Source: Baylisascaris procyonis (taxonomy: Eukaryota > Nematoda > Chromadorea > Rhabditida > Ascarididae). From it: a DNA stretch of 64,000 bases. A model generated the notes under the pieces. The model ran no database searches and had not been told where the DNA came from. It saw nothing but the letters and a program-made list of their open reading frames with translations. The position numbers and the translations under genes were made by a program. Shown in pieces: positions 1 to 23,940 of the stretch (position 1 is its first letter; each line of letters opens with the position of its first letter). The stretch lies in the NCBI GenBank assembly GCA_037389465.1, contig JAZARR010000175.1, positions 248,001 through 312,000 of the forward strand, read 5' to 3'.

Positions 1-90
1 CACCGGCGGCAGATCAATTCTTTCACCGTTTAGCATTTCTTGCATTCCGGTTGCTACGGCCTCGCAAGTAATTCCCACACTTCCCATCTG
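1..90 (-). CDS. Partial internal exon of an unidentified gene at the window edge
   Basis: The minus strand shows a good acceptor (TTTCTTTCAG ending at 91) followed by 30 codons open in one frame only, running off the window. It reads QMGSVGITCEAVATGMQEML and then NGERIDLPPV. The other two frames close. Composition looks coding (balanced residues, GC-richer than the flank). I do not recognise the family. It is phase-compatible (phase 0) with the candidate exon at 584-691. Confidence 0.45.
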
Positions 91-583
91 CTGAAAGAAA
101 CTTTCGATAGTTTTACTCTAAATTGCAGCATTCGAAGCTAGCAGCTAATTTTCTTCCTCATCTTTGCCATTCGTTCTCTACACTTTCCTTTGAGATGATA
201 GAAAATATGCTAGGAATGTTCAAGTGATACAATTTTGACAACGATTGAGTAAGCATTTATTTCATAAAACCACTGATAATTTTCAGAAATGTTTCATAGA
301 ATCGCATAACTTCGAAACGTTCAACCGAGTCCAATTCCGAAAAAATTCACTTCAACCATTCAAGTCATTCTCCAAGAACTAATATGAATTAATAATCTGT
401 TCTTTCTCCAATTTCTCCAAGAAACATCAATAATCTGTTCTTTCGCTAATCATTTGAAGAAAAGTGAATAAAATAAAATAATAGATACTTGTTTTCCCAC
501 TCTTCTAAACAAACCACACTGATGGTAATATCAATACTAAACTACTGAGACAAATATATGAGAGAACCTCTTTCAACCAGTAC

Positions 584-691
584 ATTGTTTGAATGAGGTC
601 TTTGCGATATGCCTTCTGAATAGAAACGCTTCGAAACGATATTGCTCTGCGCAGTCGATCTACGTATGACCTCTCGTGTAGTTCGATGCTC
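584..691 (-). CDS. Candidate exon, unidentified gene
   Basis: Thirty-six codons lie between an acceptor (CCTGTGCAG) and a GTACTG donor on the minus strand, phase 0 at both ends. It reads EHRTTREVIRRSTAQSNIVS and then KRFYSEGISQRPHSNN, a basic, Ser-rich stem-like sequence with no known motif. It could precede the exon at 1-90. The support is splice sites plus an open frame only; it may be chance. Confidence 0.3.
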
Positions 692-1436
692 CTGCACAGG
701 ATAAAGTTTAGATAATACCCTCATTCAAAGTCGTTCTGTTCACAAGTAGACGGATGATGAAAAAGCAGGATTTCTTTAAGATACAGACTTGGAAGATACG
801 ACAATTTTGATTGAAATGTTCCGTGCCTGCGAAACTCGTTTCTAATAAAAGGAGAATCGTATAAGAGAGAAAAATTTCAAGCAATTTCCCTTATTAATGT
901 TGATGACTTTATGCACTTATTATTCGCGTTTATGCACTCATTGACAAGTCGCATTATTGTTTAGATGGTGAACCCATAATGCTGCCTTATTCCTTATAAA
1001 CATTCACGTGTCATATTTGTATGTCACCTCTGAAGTTGTTTGGAACGTTTATAAGCGACTAGCCTTAGAAGTTACGAATATTGCAATGCCTAAATTCATG
1101 TTAAATTTTCCCACTATTAAGAAGTATCGTATTTTTCCTTCTTAGTTATGCAAATTTTCCGCAAATCTCGCGACTTATTCAGAAACGAATGGATTGCGCA
1201 TGATTCGGGAGGTCATCGTATTCTCTGAGCTTTACTCGCAATAGCTCTTCTGGATGCCGGAACCAAAAATACTAGATGGACCACATACAAATAAATATGT
1301 ACACGCGTATGGTCATCTCTTGTTGCACTTTGCAAAATTGCTCGTAACACACCACCATCATCAAGTCTTTTGCGTTCTGTCAATAAAGAAAAAACGTTAA
1401 GTATGCGTTATCAAGCACGTTAAACATAGAAGACAG

Positions 1437-1949
1437 ATGGAGCTGACTACCAAAAAGGAAATTCATGATTTTGTGAAAATTTGTCTCATGCAGATGATCT
1501 GTTCCAAAAATGACTTTGGTGCATTTGCCAAATGGTCGAAATTATGGCAGCTGAATGTTTCTTATGAAAAATGCCATGTGCTTCATGTCAACTATCGACA
1601 TGAAAGTTTTCTCAGATTAGGCCGTGATTTTCTTTCTACTACAGATATTGTTCGCCACCATCATATTATAATCGACTCTAAACTCCAGCAGAGATTGCAA
1701 TGTTCCACTATCGCCGAAAAGTTGTCGAAAATTGCTAACTATATTCTCTGCGCTTTAAAGCGCAGATGTAATGAGCATTATCGAAATGCCTTCATCGTCT
1801 ATCGCCGACCTATTTTGGAATATTGCACTCTGCATGGTGTGTTTATTTGGTTGCCGATATCACAGTCTGAAATCTGCTTCCCGCCGGTATCGTTAGTACA
1901 TTCACTTTTTCACCTTTTAAGCTGCGACTTCTACTTTAAGTGCTCTTAA
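1437..1949 (+). pseudogene. Decayed non-LTR retrotransposon reverse-transcriptase fragment
   Basis: A 170-codon open frame whose first 130 residues match the C-terminal half of a LINE-type reverse transcriptase and the following thumb region. Recognisable landmarks are KWSKLWQLNVSYEKCHVLHV, IIIDSKLQQR, IAEKLSKIANYILCALKRR and YRRPILEYC. The catalytic YADD-type box is missing: the region just upstream is degraded, with no FADD motif. The frame after residue about 140 looks shifted. This is an old, 5'-truncated, inactive copy of the CR1/Jockey/RTE-like group (class inferred from motif style only). Its 3' part recurs inside a prp-8 intron. Confidence 0.7.
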
Positions 1950-2020
1950 GCACTAAATATCTATTCCCCTAAATTGCAGCTTTGCGAACGTTTTGCTTAT
2001 TCCTGCTGTTCATGTTCACA
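1868..2020 (+). repeat. LINE 3'-end repeat, copy A
   Basis: Starts TGAAATCTGCTTCCCG and ends near the shared TGCTGTTCATGTTCACA. It is similar in the same orientation to 40928-41096, with conserved blocks at both ends and a diverged middle. It overlaps the 3' end of the reverse-transcriptase fragment and extends past its stop, so it marks the 3' terminus of the element family. Confidence 0.65.
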
Positions 2021-2897
2021 TATTGTTATATGTTATCCCATCTCAGGAGCTCAATTTTTTTAAATGAAAACGAAAACAATTTATTACTTGAATCCCTTAT
2101 TGCATACTTGAATCTCAAGAACAAAAAACGTAATTTATTGCATACTTGAAGAATCCCTTAAACGGCTGGGTTAAAAACCGCATTTGGTTGATGAGTCTTA
2201 GGAGAGCGATGAAATCGGTGAACTTGGAGCAAACGAATAGCTGTGGGGGCAAATGAAAATAATTTCTGCTAAGCCAGTCGCTCTATTACTAAATCAGAAA
2301 GCGTCTATCAAAATCATAGAGGCTGCAGCATAAATATTCAAAAGCGAGAACTGTAATCAACACTTCCACTTCACCTACAAGTTTCCTTATTGCATTACTT
2401 AGTTAAGCGTTTTTGACTATTTTCAGTTAGCTGCACATTTCATTGAAAACATAACAATCATATAGGAGCATAGCGTTTGAAAAGTTACAGATAGCATGTT
2501 CTAAATAATTTGCAATATGTCCCAAAAGATAATGCTAAGAGTATGATCTTATGTTGCGAAAAAATGATCTTCCTAAGTAAATTTAAGAAAGATAATTGAG
2601 TCTTGGAAGTGAATTGTGAAAAATTTATATCTTTGGGAAAGAATTTCATTTCGATTATGAAAAGGGGATGAAACACAAGATGACTCACTATGTTTATCAT
2701 TCTTTCGATAGTAATATAAATAAACTTTTCAACAGTTAACTAAATTAACTAAATCGTTTGCAATATTTGAAAAAAAAAAACAATATAAAATAAACGAATC
2801 ATAAGATAAAAAGCGTGTAAAACAGCCATATGTTCGTAGACATTAAATTCGATTATAAGTGAGTATATTTAATCGCGCACCGGAACAACATATCCAG

Positions 2898-3028
2898 AGT
2901 GGCCGCTTTACGATCCTCTGATGACGGCGTGCAACTGGGAACGTACGACGACTGTCTCAGACCCATATCTTCGAGGCGACTATGCTAAACGGCTGACCGT
3001 CCCCAATGAAGCACCACCACTGTATTAA
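2898..3028 (+). CDS. Orphan C-terminal exon of an unidentified protein
   Basis: On the plus strand an acceptor (ATATCCAG ending at 2897) is followed by 2 nt plus 42 codons and TAA at 3026-3028. The sequence reads WPLYDPLMTACNWERTTT, then VSDPYLRGDYAKRL and TVPNEAPPLY at the C-terminus, ending in a PPxY-like motif. The stretch is GC-rich at third codon positions, while all three opposite-strand frames contain stops. A plus-strand AATAAA lies at 3321-3326, about 290 nt after the stop. No upstream partner exon was recognised between the LINE fragment and this point. No family assigned. Confidence 0.35.
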
Positions 3029-3179
3029 GGGATGCTCTGGTTGTAGCCACACATAAGGCGCAATTGAAATAAGCCGAAAGAACAAAATATGCAAATTTCG
3101 GTAAGGTGCTATGCGAAATGTTTATGCTCACTTGTGGTTGGTTACCTTTGTTTTTATTGAATGCTTTCAAAGAACTTAC

Positions 3180-3260
3180 AGTATGGAAATATTTCAAAGC
3201 AACAGTGGAAATAAGTAAAATGAAAATTATATAGGCGATTTTCAAAGAGATGCAGCTCAT
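3180..3260 (-). CDS. Candidate first exon with signal peptide or signal anchor
   Basis: ATG at 3260-3258 on the minus strand opens 27 codons ending at a perfect GTAAGT donor (3179-3174). The peptide begins MSCISLKIAYIIFILLIS and continues TVALKYFHT, a short polar start followed by a hydrophobic stretch of about 16 residues. This fits a secretory signal or type II signal anchor. It is phase 0 at the donor, so it could join the exon at 584-691 and then 1-90. The linkage is inferred only from phase and strand. The orphan plus-strand exon at 2898-3028 would lie in its intron. Confidence 0.3.
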
Positions 3261-6200
3261 AAGTTTGGCCTATCATTAGTTATACAACGAACGCCCATTG
3301 ATAATGTACAGGGAATATAAAATAAAGTAACAGTTATCAGGTGACGGATAATGCTCAGTTAGCTGCAATTTGAGCCGATCAAAGCTTGAAAATGTATTTA
3401 AAAAAGAAATAAAAAATGCATCGACGATTATATCAATAGTAAGAGAGATCTTTGAAAGTTGCTTTCAACGCTGTGCCATACTTCCTGCATTCTCCATGTT
3501 TTTTCCACTCTGCGCATATACGATCACGTTGCAACTCGAAACACTGCCTAGAAGAAAGGCAAATTAGTTGTTTCTTATTACTCTTATTTAATAACAATCG
3601 AAAGCATGAGAAGGAAGTGGATCCAAACCTGTTACCTTTTACTTCGCGAGTAGAATCTCTAACCGACCAGATTAAAATTAACTTTGAGTTGAGATCGTAA
3701 TCATATCATGTCATTCTTAGGGAATATAATTATCTCATCCAAGTTCTCTTCTCGCCTTTTTTATGTCTATTTGTCGATGTGTCTGATGAAGAGAATTAAG
3801 AATTGAGATAAACTGTCCCAATATTTGAAGTCACTATGGCAATCAATAAACAACCCTTAACATTGTGTAAATCAATTAAACTAAGCACTATCACGTAAGA
3901 ATAGCAGATACACAATGAGTCTTAATGAACAAAAGTTTTGAACTTATTAATTCGATTCTCTTTGTCGGTCTTTCTTTCTCGTTTGCCCTACGGTAAAATT
4001 TCATTTCCACTGCAGATTTTGATTAATTTCTCCATCGTTAACATATCCTCCTCTATTCATTCTCTTCTATCAGGAGTCGACCATTTCAACTACCAGCATT
4101 AACTACACACTGTGCTAAGTTATGCTGATAGCGGCTGCAGTGGTCGTGTTGAACGAAAACTCGATTTGCTGTGCTCGCGCTGTTTCTTCTCGATGACTTT
4201 TGAGACGATTTACCATTCTTCTAACAGCTCACAACCAACGTTGAAGGAGAGTTTCCTTCATGACTGAATAGGTCGCTGACAAGGACTTTATTATGTAAAG
4301 GAACCAAAGCAGCACTTTTCATGCTTTCCCAGATTTCCTCTATTCCTAAGTTTCGCTGCGCAATTTCTCATTAGTTCGGATGCGAGCGGCTTAAATATCC
4401 TGAGGAAACTTCATAATCACCTACTGTTTTATCATTTCTCGTGCCTTCCTAGAGGTGGTGATTCTTAAGGTGATCCTAAAGATGATGATGATGATAGCAC
4501 AGGTGACGGGTGGTCTATTCAGGAGCTAGTTAAGGTATCTACGTAATCGTCCGATGCTGGCTGGCTTCATTCACAGTGAATTCCCTTCCATTTTCAGATG
4601 CAAAACATTCTGAAGCCGACCCGATCTTTCTGCTGCACTTTCGCGAAAGGCTTTACAACTTTCCGACCTTCCGGAGACTGGCGGTTCCTTTCAGCTTCTT
4701 GGGCCTTCCTTTCCACTGGACGTCACTGTCCTCCCACACCTGCTTTCTTAGCGCACATCCTGCTGCAATTTTTTCCCACCTCTTCTTCCTCTAATTTCGG
4801 CCACTCTCCTCGCCAGCATCTCTACCGCTTTGCTTAAAGATATGAGAATTTTTTTCCAGAGGTGACAGCTGATCTTCGTTAGGCTGGCTGGCGGTTTATT
4901 CACGGTTCAGTGGATGAGTGGTTGCAGCTTGGAACTTTTGAAGTGCAGCGGGATCTGCGTTCGTCCTTTCAGCTTCCGGCATAAGGCAACATATTAATTT
5001 CAATCCAGAAACCTCAGCTTCATCGCTACTGACGCAAATGCATAATCGGAAAGAGTTGGTGCGCACCATTGGCTGAGTACTTTTATAGCTAACTGACTGC
5101 ACCCGCCCAATCTTCTCGACAAACACATAGCCTAGATGTTTTTGAATCGTTGCATTCCACCATCATTTCAAGTGAACGGCTGCCTCGCCACCTAGCTGCG
5201 ATTGATGCCTTTTGAATATTTATATAACAGCAATGTCATCGGTTTCACAAAGTGAGATAGATTCCTCTCGTTAGCTGACATTCTTTTTGCGTGCATTTAC
5301 TACCATCCGAGCGTTTCCGATTCATCGCCAATACCGGACAGAACATTTCCATCAATTCTAGTCATTAATCATTCATCGCTGTTCCTTTATCACAAGCCTT
5401 TTGAAAAACTCCATGAAACTTCCTTTATTTGCATCGATCGCACCTTCGGTCAAATTCCTAGGTTGAATCGCCAGAAGGACAGGTGAGTGCAGATATACAC
5501 ATATATGCGACGCACACGTTGCAAATACAAACTCGCACAAGCACGTAGCAATTCATATTCAGGGCTCTCTCAAAGATTAATGAACTCAAACCTTGGAAGA
5601 GTATTAAAATATAGTGTTCCGATGAAGTCGGCTGTCGATGAATTTATCTTCTTTAGGCATGACTCAAACCTGCAAACTTATTCACAGCATTTCCACATAA
5701 GAGTTAAGCGATACAGAAATTTTTTGAAATGTGAAGCGGATGGAGAAAAACATTTTTGATTTACTCAAGCAAGTGGAAAAGCGTGTTAAAGCAGCAACCA
5801 TGACACGCACTTTTTGCATCCCCACAGCCAATCAGCCAAATTCATAAATTACTAGCAAATAATGAATATGCATCTTTATATTTTAATTACATCCGACTGC
5901 TCGAATAAATGTTAGACAAAAGATCCGTTTTTCGCATATCCACTTGTAGAAAAAGGATGCAGTTTTTCCCCACCCTTAAACGCTTGCAACTGCTTTCGAA
6001 TTGTGCGGACTGACGTGAAAAACGTGGAGGTCAACGACCTGTGGCGTATATTGTATTTCCCGTATTTTGTAATTCTGGGTTGGGTGGTTCGCAATTTGGA
6101 TCTGCCAACAGAGAGGAAGACATGCATAGAAGTGCACAGGATGCTGTCGCCGTAATGCACCATTGCAATACAAATTTGGGAAAGCACATTGCAAGGATGA

Positions 6201-6678
6201 AGGCATAGCAAAGAAGCTAATAGCATCGTTTTGATGCAAAGATTCGCTGATATCGCATGAGCGCCTACATGTGGTCAACACATGGTCATTCTGCAAAAAA
6301 AGCGATCGTGAGATAGCATTAGCGGGTCACTAATGAGGCGATAGATATTCAATGAAGAACACCGATTTTTAATGCGTTTTCACATTCTGCAGATGCGAAA
6401 AGTCGTTGAAAGTATAAATTCCATCAGCATCACATATGCAATAATATTTATCCATATAATAACCTGCACGAGATTATGTTCGCTGAAAAGTTTTTATAAT
6501 TGTGAGCAATTAAGAAAGAATATATGCAAAAACATTGGAAAGTAGCGAATATGACTGTTGAAACAAAAAAGTGCTATGAAGACAGAAAGAATTTAAAAAA
6601 CAAAGCAATACATAATCTCCTCTCACCTCATGAACTGAGCATCTTATCTCCGAATGAAATCCGCTGACTTTCACTAAC
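3261..6678. other. Intergenic or intronic stretch, no firm gene
   Basis: Mostly AT-rich. GC-richer islands at 4560-4840 and 4896-5126 have open frames on opposite strands. A short similarity between the plus strand near 4620-4660 and the minus strand near 4970-4930 (both contain CTGCACTT and encode ADP plus a Leu/Phe motif) hints at an old inverted duplication. I cannot name any product. Confidence 0.4.
5916..6155 (+). other. Eighty-codon open frame without ATG, possible exon
   Basis: Open on the plus strand from after a TAG to TAA at 6153-6155. It includes RIVRTDVKNVEVNDLW and RILYFPYFVILGWVV, a hydrophobic stretch that could cross a membrane. Two minus-strand frames are also open here, so the strand is uncertain. 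It is GC-richer than the surroundings. No family recognised and no strong splice sites at its ends. Confidence 0.2.
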
Positions 6679-6895
6679 CTCAAATCGCATTGACAATGGC
6701 TTATCGTATATGGCTGGTGGTTGAAGAGGTCGTATTTCTTAACACCACTCGGTATGAAGATGGGACAGAATTGATGTTGTCTACAGCAAATCTCCTCACC
6801 AACCGTATCATGTTTCATCGGATTGGCTTGAACGTTTGATGCATTACACCAGTCTTCGCCCCCCACAAATGAGGTAGCACGCCGCAATCGCCTTC
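6679..6895 (-). CDS. Group III secreted phospholipase A2-like domain exon, calcium site altered
   Basis: Exon between an AAAG acceptor (6896) and a GTTAGT donor (6678), 217 nt. It contains EDWCNAS, then CCRQHQFCPIFIPSG and YTISHCQCDLR, the cysteine framework and active-site spacing of group III (bee-venom/otoconin type) secreted PLA2. These enzymes hydrolyse the sn-2 ester of phospholipids and are secreted. The catalytic His is present and the Asp after CxC is kept. The Asp directly after the catalytic His, a calcium ligand, is Gln, and the Gly residues of the Trp-Cys-Gly-x-Gly calcium loop are Asn and Ser. A basic GRRLRR run just before the domain resembles a propeptide cleavage site. The remaining exons are not firmly found. 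Probably an inactive or calcium-independent relative. Confidence 0.65.
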
Positions 6896-9800
6896 CTTTA
6901 ACAAGCACTATGGGATATTAAACGATAAACTTGAAATCTATAGCATTAAGAAATGTTGAAAATAGGTCGGAGTAACAAAAAAATTGGTCCACATGACCAA
7001 AAGCTAGTCGAAATGACCGATCGTATATTAATGAAAGAATTTAAAAAATTAAAAGTAAAAAGAAGTCGCACGAAACTTGGATGAGCACGTAAGCTTTCCG
7101 TCAAATACATTTGAATGTTAGATAAAATAGAAACTCTTGAGTACTTTTACGATTCATTGAAGGAGTCGCAGCACAATCGACCAAAATTTTCGCATATTCA
7201 TGGTTGACATTCGTCGAATCTTCTACTGAATACTGCACATCACCCAATAAAACCTTCAATAACATCCGTTTTTTTCTTTCTTGAATGAGAACACTGTCAA
7301 TGTTTCAATACCGATCAAATAGGGGTATAAAATTTTCCGAAATATCGGAAGAATCAATTCTACCATTTTTAAACGCAAACAAATCCTATATGTAAAAGAA
7401 ATCCTATATGTAAAAGAACCTGAGTGGCACATGTAAAGAAATGAGAAAATATGTTTTTTACATGATTCCTGATGGAGTAGGATCAAATACATGAAGGGAC
7501 TGGATGAGCATGGAAGCTGACAGCGGGTGAAGGTCAAGGTGTTAATCCCCGGTCGATGATGTACATAAATTCAATAGGAAAAAAGATTTATTAGCAAAAG
7601 ACATAGAAAAGAAAATGTTCCACAGGTTCGTAAAAATTTTTATAAGGAAAACACCCGTGAACATGTATATGAGTTTTTATGAAATCGGATCGAACCTTGT
7701 TGTGGCGCGATGGAACTTCTCTGCAATGAAGCATGACGTCACCAGAATATGTGGCCGAAAAATCACTCTCAAATCCAAAAGTGTCTCTCGCAAATATCGA
7801 TGGCGATTCGTTCGTACCAATCGTCACAGCTGCTCTTGTTACAATGTACTTTTTATCGTTTTCTTCTTGAAGCACATAAGTCTAAACATTGAATCAAATA
7901 AAGCAATACTGTAAGACTGCGGGTAATTATCCCTTATTTCTCCTAACATATTTAACAGATTGAAACCACTAACAAAGATTTGATTAAGTTAAATGATTTC
8001 GCTAGTGATGAAGGAATCTCTCTCGTATTATAACGTTTAAAATGCCGATGACAATACAAAAAAGTAACGCAGTTATACCTTTTTATCGTAGGTTACATGA
8101 ATGCCAGGGTCTCGTTTAAAAAAGGCAAATTTCTACCACACGAATAATTTCATTAACAATTACAAATGATCAACAAAAATTTCAAGAAGTTAACTAACTC
8201 TAACCTTCACTGCTACATTTCGAAACGCCCGAATTTGTATGATTATCGTGCAAAAAAATAGCGCCAATAGATGAAGCACTCCGACCATAAGCATTCTAAA
8301 ATTCAATATATTTCGCTAGACCGGTTAGAAAATCGTTACAAGCGAGGAAGTATTCCAGAATGAGTAACATTCAACAAGGGACATTTTACGGCGTCCTATC
8401 TGAAAAATTACCGTTAAATATTCGAACGCATATTTTAACGAAGTCAACATTTTAAAAACTTGGAAACCTCCTAATATAATATTGAAAAAAAATCAGATTT
8501 TCTCCTAGCTGACCCAATCGCCGCTTTTAGCTTTGACAATCGAAAATTTACGTCGAAATTGAACGAATAACGCAACATCGAAAAGAATTCACTTCTAAAT
8601 TGTATAACAAATAATTGTTTAATCAACAACAATGTTTATAGACATTCGAAGGTTCGTTAAAAACTGCACTCACCTGATGGAAACAGTTGGGCTAATTAAA
8701 GTATGGAGGTATTCATTTAGCGTAATTGTTATCTGCTTAGTAATCTATACAACTGATTTGTGAATAAGATGGGCGAGTCGCAAAACCGTATTGTGTATTG
8801 TGATAACCCTCTATCACGCTTCTCGATTTGCGGCCACTAGACCTATATCTTGACAAATTTGTTGATTTGTCTTGTGGCCAGACCATTAATTCAGCCATTG
8901 CTGAATCAAGGTTATTATAGCACAAGTATCGTATTTATCGTTGTTGCATATCAATTAAATCAAAATATTTCACCGTATATCAATGAATGATCACACCAAG
9001 TAACCATAAATAATAACTTTTATAAGGTAATTAAGAACATCCCAATCAGCTAAATACTATTTCCATACGCAAGTAACACATAGAGAAAGACGTTCTTCTT
9101 GAACGCTAGATTTCAGCACGTATCAAACCGAATAAACTATTGAAAGATTTTCAGCAGCTTGAGCGCTCAATTATAAAGGAGATTTTCGAACACTTCAGAA
9201 ATAACATTTCGAGATGAAATATGTAAAATCTGAGAAATCCTCAACATTTTTAAATTTCATCTGAAAAACTACTAGAATTTGGTAACGCCGCAAATGAATT
9301 TTCGTATAGTACCTCCAATGTAATAGAAGTAATCATTTTTTCATTACGTATTTCAATCGTCAGAAAAAATGAGCAACAAGCAGTCGATCAAAATATCACA
9401 TTTATCGACAACTCGTGAACGGTAGAAACACAACGAACGATCCACCATAACATTGGGAAAAAATCAAGTGTGGTACCTACTATCACCCTAATGAATCAGG
9501 GCGTTTTTTGGATAACATTTAAAACATTGCATATATTAGCCTATATCTCGCAGGAAGCATCATTCTCAGCTTATGCTGCGAAACAACCACCGCATTCCCA
9601 TTTTATTTTAGAGTAACCTGTAGTAGTTTATTGTAATCCATGCAAATATCATTCAGCTGTGGTTGAGATGATGATTAGTAGAATAAAGTGAAAAACAAAG
9701 TAATTTTAAGAACAAATATGGTGAAGGGAGGTAAGTGGAGCAATTGCGATACGATACCTCCAGAAAATAGGGTATGTAGCCTCAATGTTAATGAGAACGA

Positions 9801-10682
9801 CACGAAACTAAGCTGGCAAATGCGAAGCTAACATTGCACATATGTGTAAAGCTAACTACGCCTCATCAAATCTGACAGCCGCCATAGGTCAGTTCGACCG
9901 ACGCCTCTGCACGCACTTTTTTGCCCATTGCACTGTTGCAAAAAAAGTCACCCAACATACCAACATCAGCGCAGCGTTTTTTTTTTTTTGCAAATCTGCC
10001 CTTATCGCTGTTATAAATAAAATCAAAACATAAAACCAACGATACACAATGCTCCCTATGCCCCATCCTTAAACAAATGCCAAACCGTGTTAATCGTTAA
10101 TGTGAACATGTTTTTCAGCCTCTTCCAAACCGATTACAGAGGGAAATTTATGGTTCTGATAGAGTTAATACGAACTGCTCGTGTATGATATCACCATCGA
10201 AGTGCAATAGCCCTTAAAAGCTCATGCTGTGATGGTGACTGTACTGACTAACCTTCACTGCTCTAACTTTATATTTCGCGATAAAATTAGTAGAAAAATC
10301 TAGATACTGTAGTTTGTATATGCATGATTTCACTGTCACGGAACTTTCTATAAAAAACAAAATAGAAACATAGGAAGCAGAAAATTTCTCAAACATCAGC
10401 GGATACAGTTTCTACTTGCAAGGTATGCCTACTTTCGCTAACCATTGACTCTGCTAACACTAACGGGAAAATATATACTTGCACATATTGTTTCTACCCT
10501 CTTCTGGCATTCGTCATAATCACTTCACTTGAATCTATACTTACCGTATGCGAGTTACGGACAGTATTTGCAATAATCTTTTCAGTGCGGTAATCAGAGT
10601 GTGAAGCAATATTCGAACAAAGAACGATTGGTTTATATTTTCAAATATTTTTTAAATAACAAAATAATGCACGCAAAAACAT
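6896..10682. other. AT-rich spacer between PLA2-like exon and wdr-48
   Basis: Contains the candidate exon at 8787-8898, an 18-bp unit in tandem at 7381-7416 (AAATCCTATATGTAAAAG twice), and open frames on both strands at 7600-7880 without recognisable homology. The wdr-48 3' end is expected to lie near 10630. Nothing else stands out. Confidence 0.4.
8787..8898 (-). CDS. Candidate upstream exon for the PLA2-like gene
   Basis: On the minus strand an ATG at 8898-8896 opens 37 codons plus one base and ends at a GTTTTG donor. The peptide begins MAELMVWPQDKSTNLSRYRS, then SGRKSRSVIEGYHNTQY, a polar, basic, propeptide-like sequence. Its phase (1) fits the start of the PLA2-like exon (GA AGG...), giving a run of basic residues ahead of the domain. 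There is no signal peptide in it, so a further 5' exon would be needed. Evidence is phase and composition only. Confidence 0.2.
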
Positions 10683-23913
<13,231 letters not shown>

Positions 23914-23940
23914 ATGAGCGGCTCCCGGAATACGCGATGA
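23914..23940 (-). promoter_or_regulatory. wdr-48: wdr-48 5' UTR with probable trans-splice acceptor
   Basis: The minus strand reads AATTTACAG up to 23941, followed by 27 nt and the ATG at 23913. This mirrors the arrangement at prp-8 (32 nt) and supports a spliced-leader acceptor feeding a very short 5' UTR. No upstream cis-exon is evident in the 2 kb to prp-8. Confidence 0.5.

Noticed and set aside
2905..2995. Possible C/D-box snoRNA (TGATGA followed by CTGA)
   Set aside because: No terminal stem pairing and no convincing C'/D' boxes; the same interval has a better explanation as a plus-strand coding exon.
4576..4837. Two overlapping plus-strand open frames of 72 and 79 codons
   Set aside because: Both frames are Ser/Phe/Leu/Pro-rich with no motif, as expected from a pyrimidine-rich strand. 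No splice or promoter support.
7600..7880. Opposing open frames of 94 and 99 codons near 7.7 kb
   Set aside because: Phases do not join the PLA2-like exon, no domain was recognised, and each frame could be the shadow of the other.
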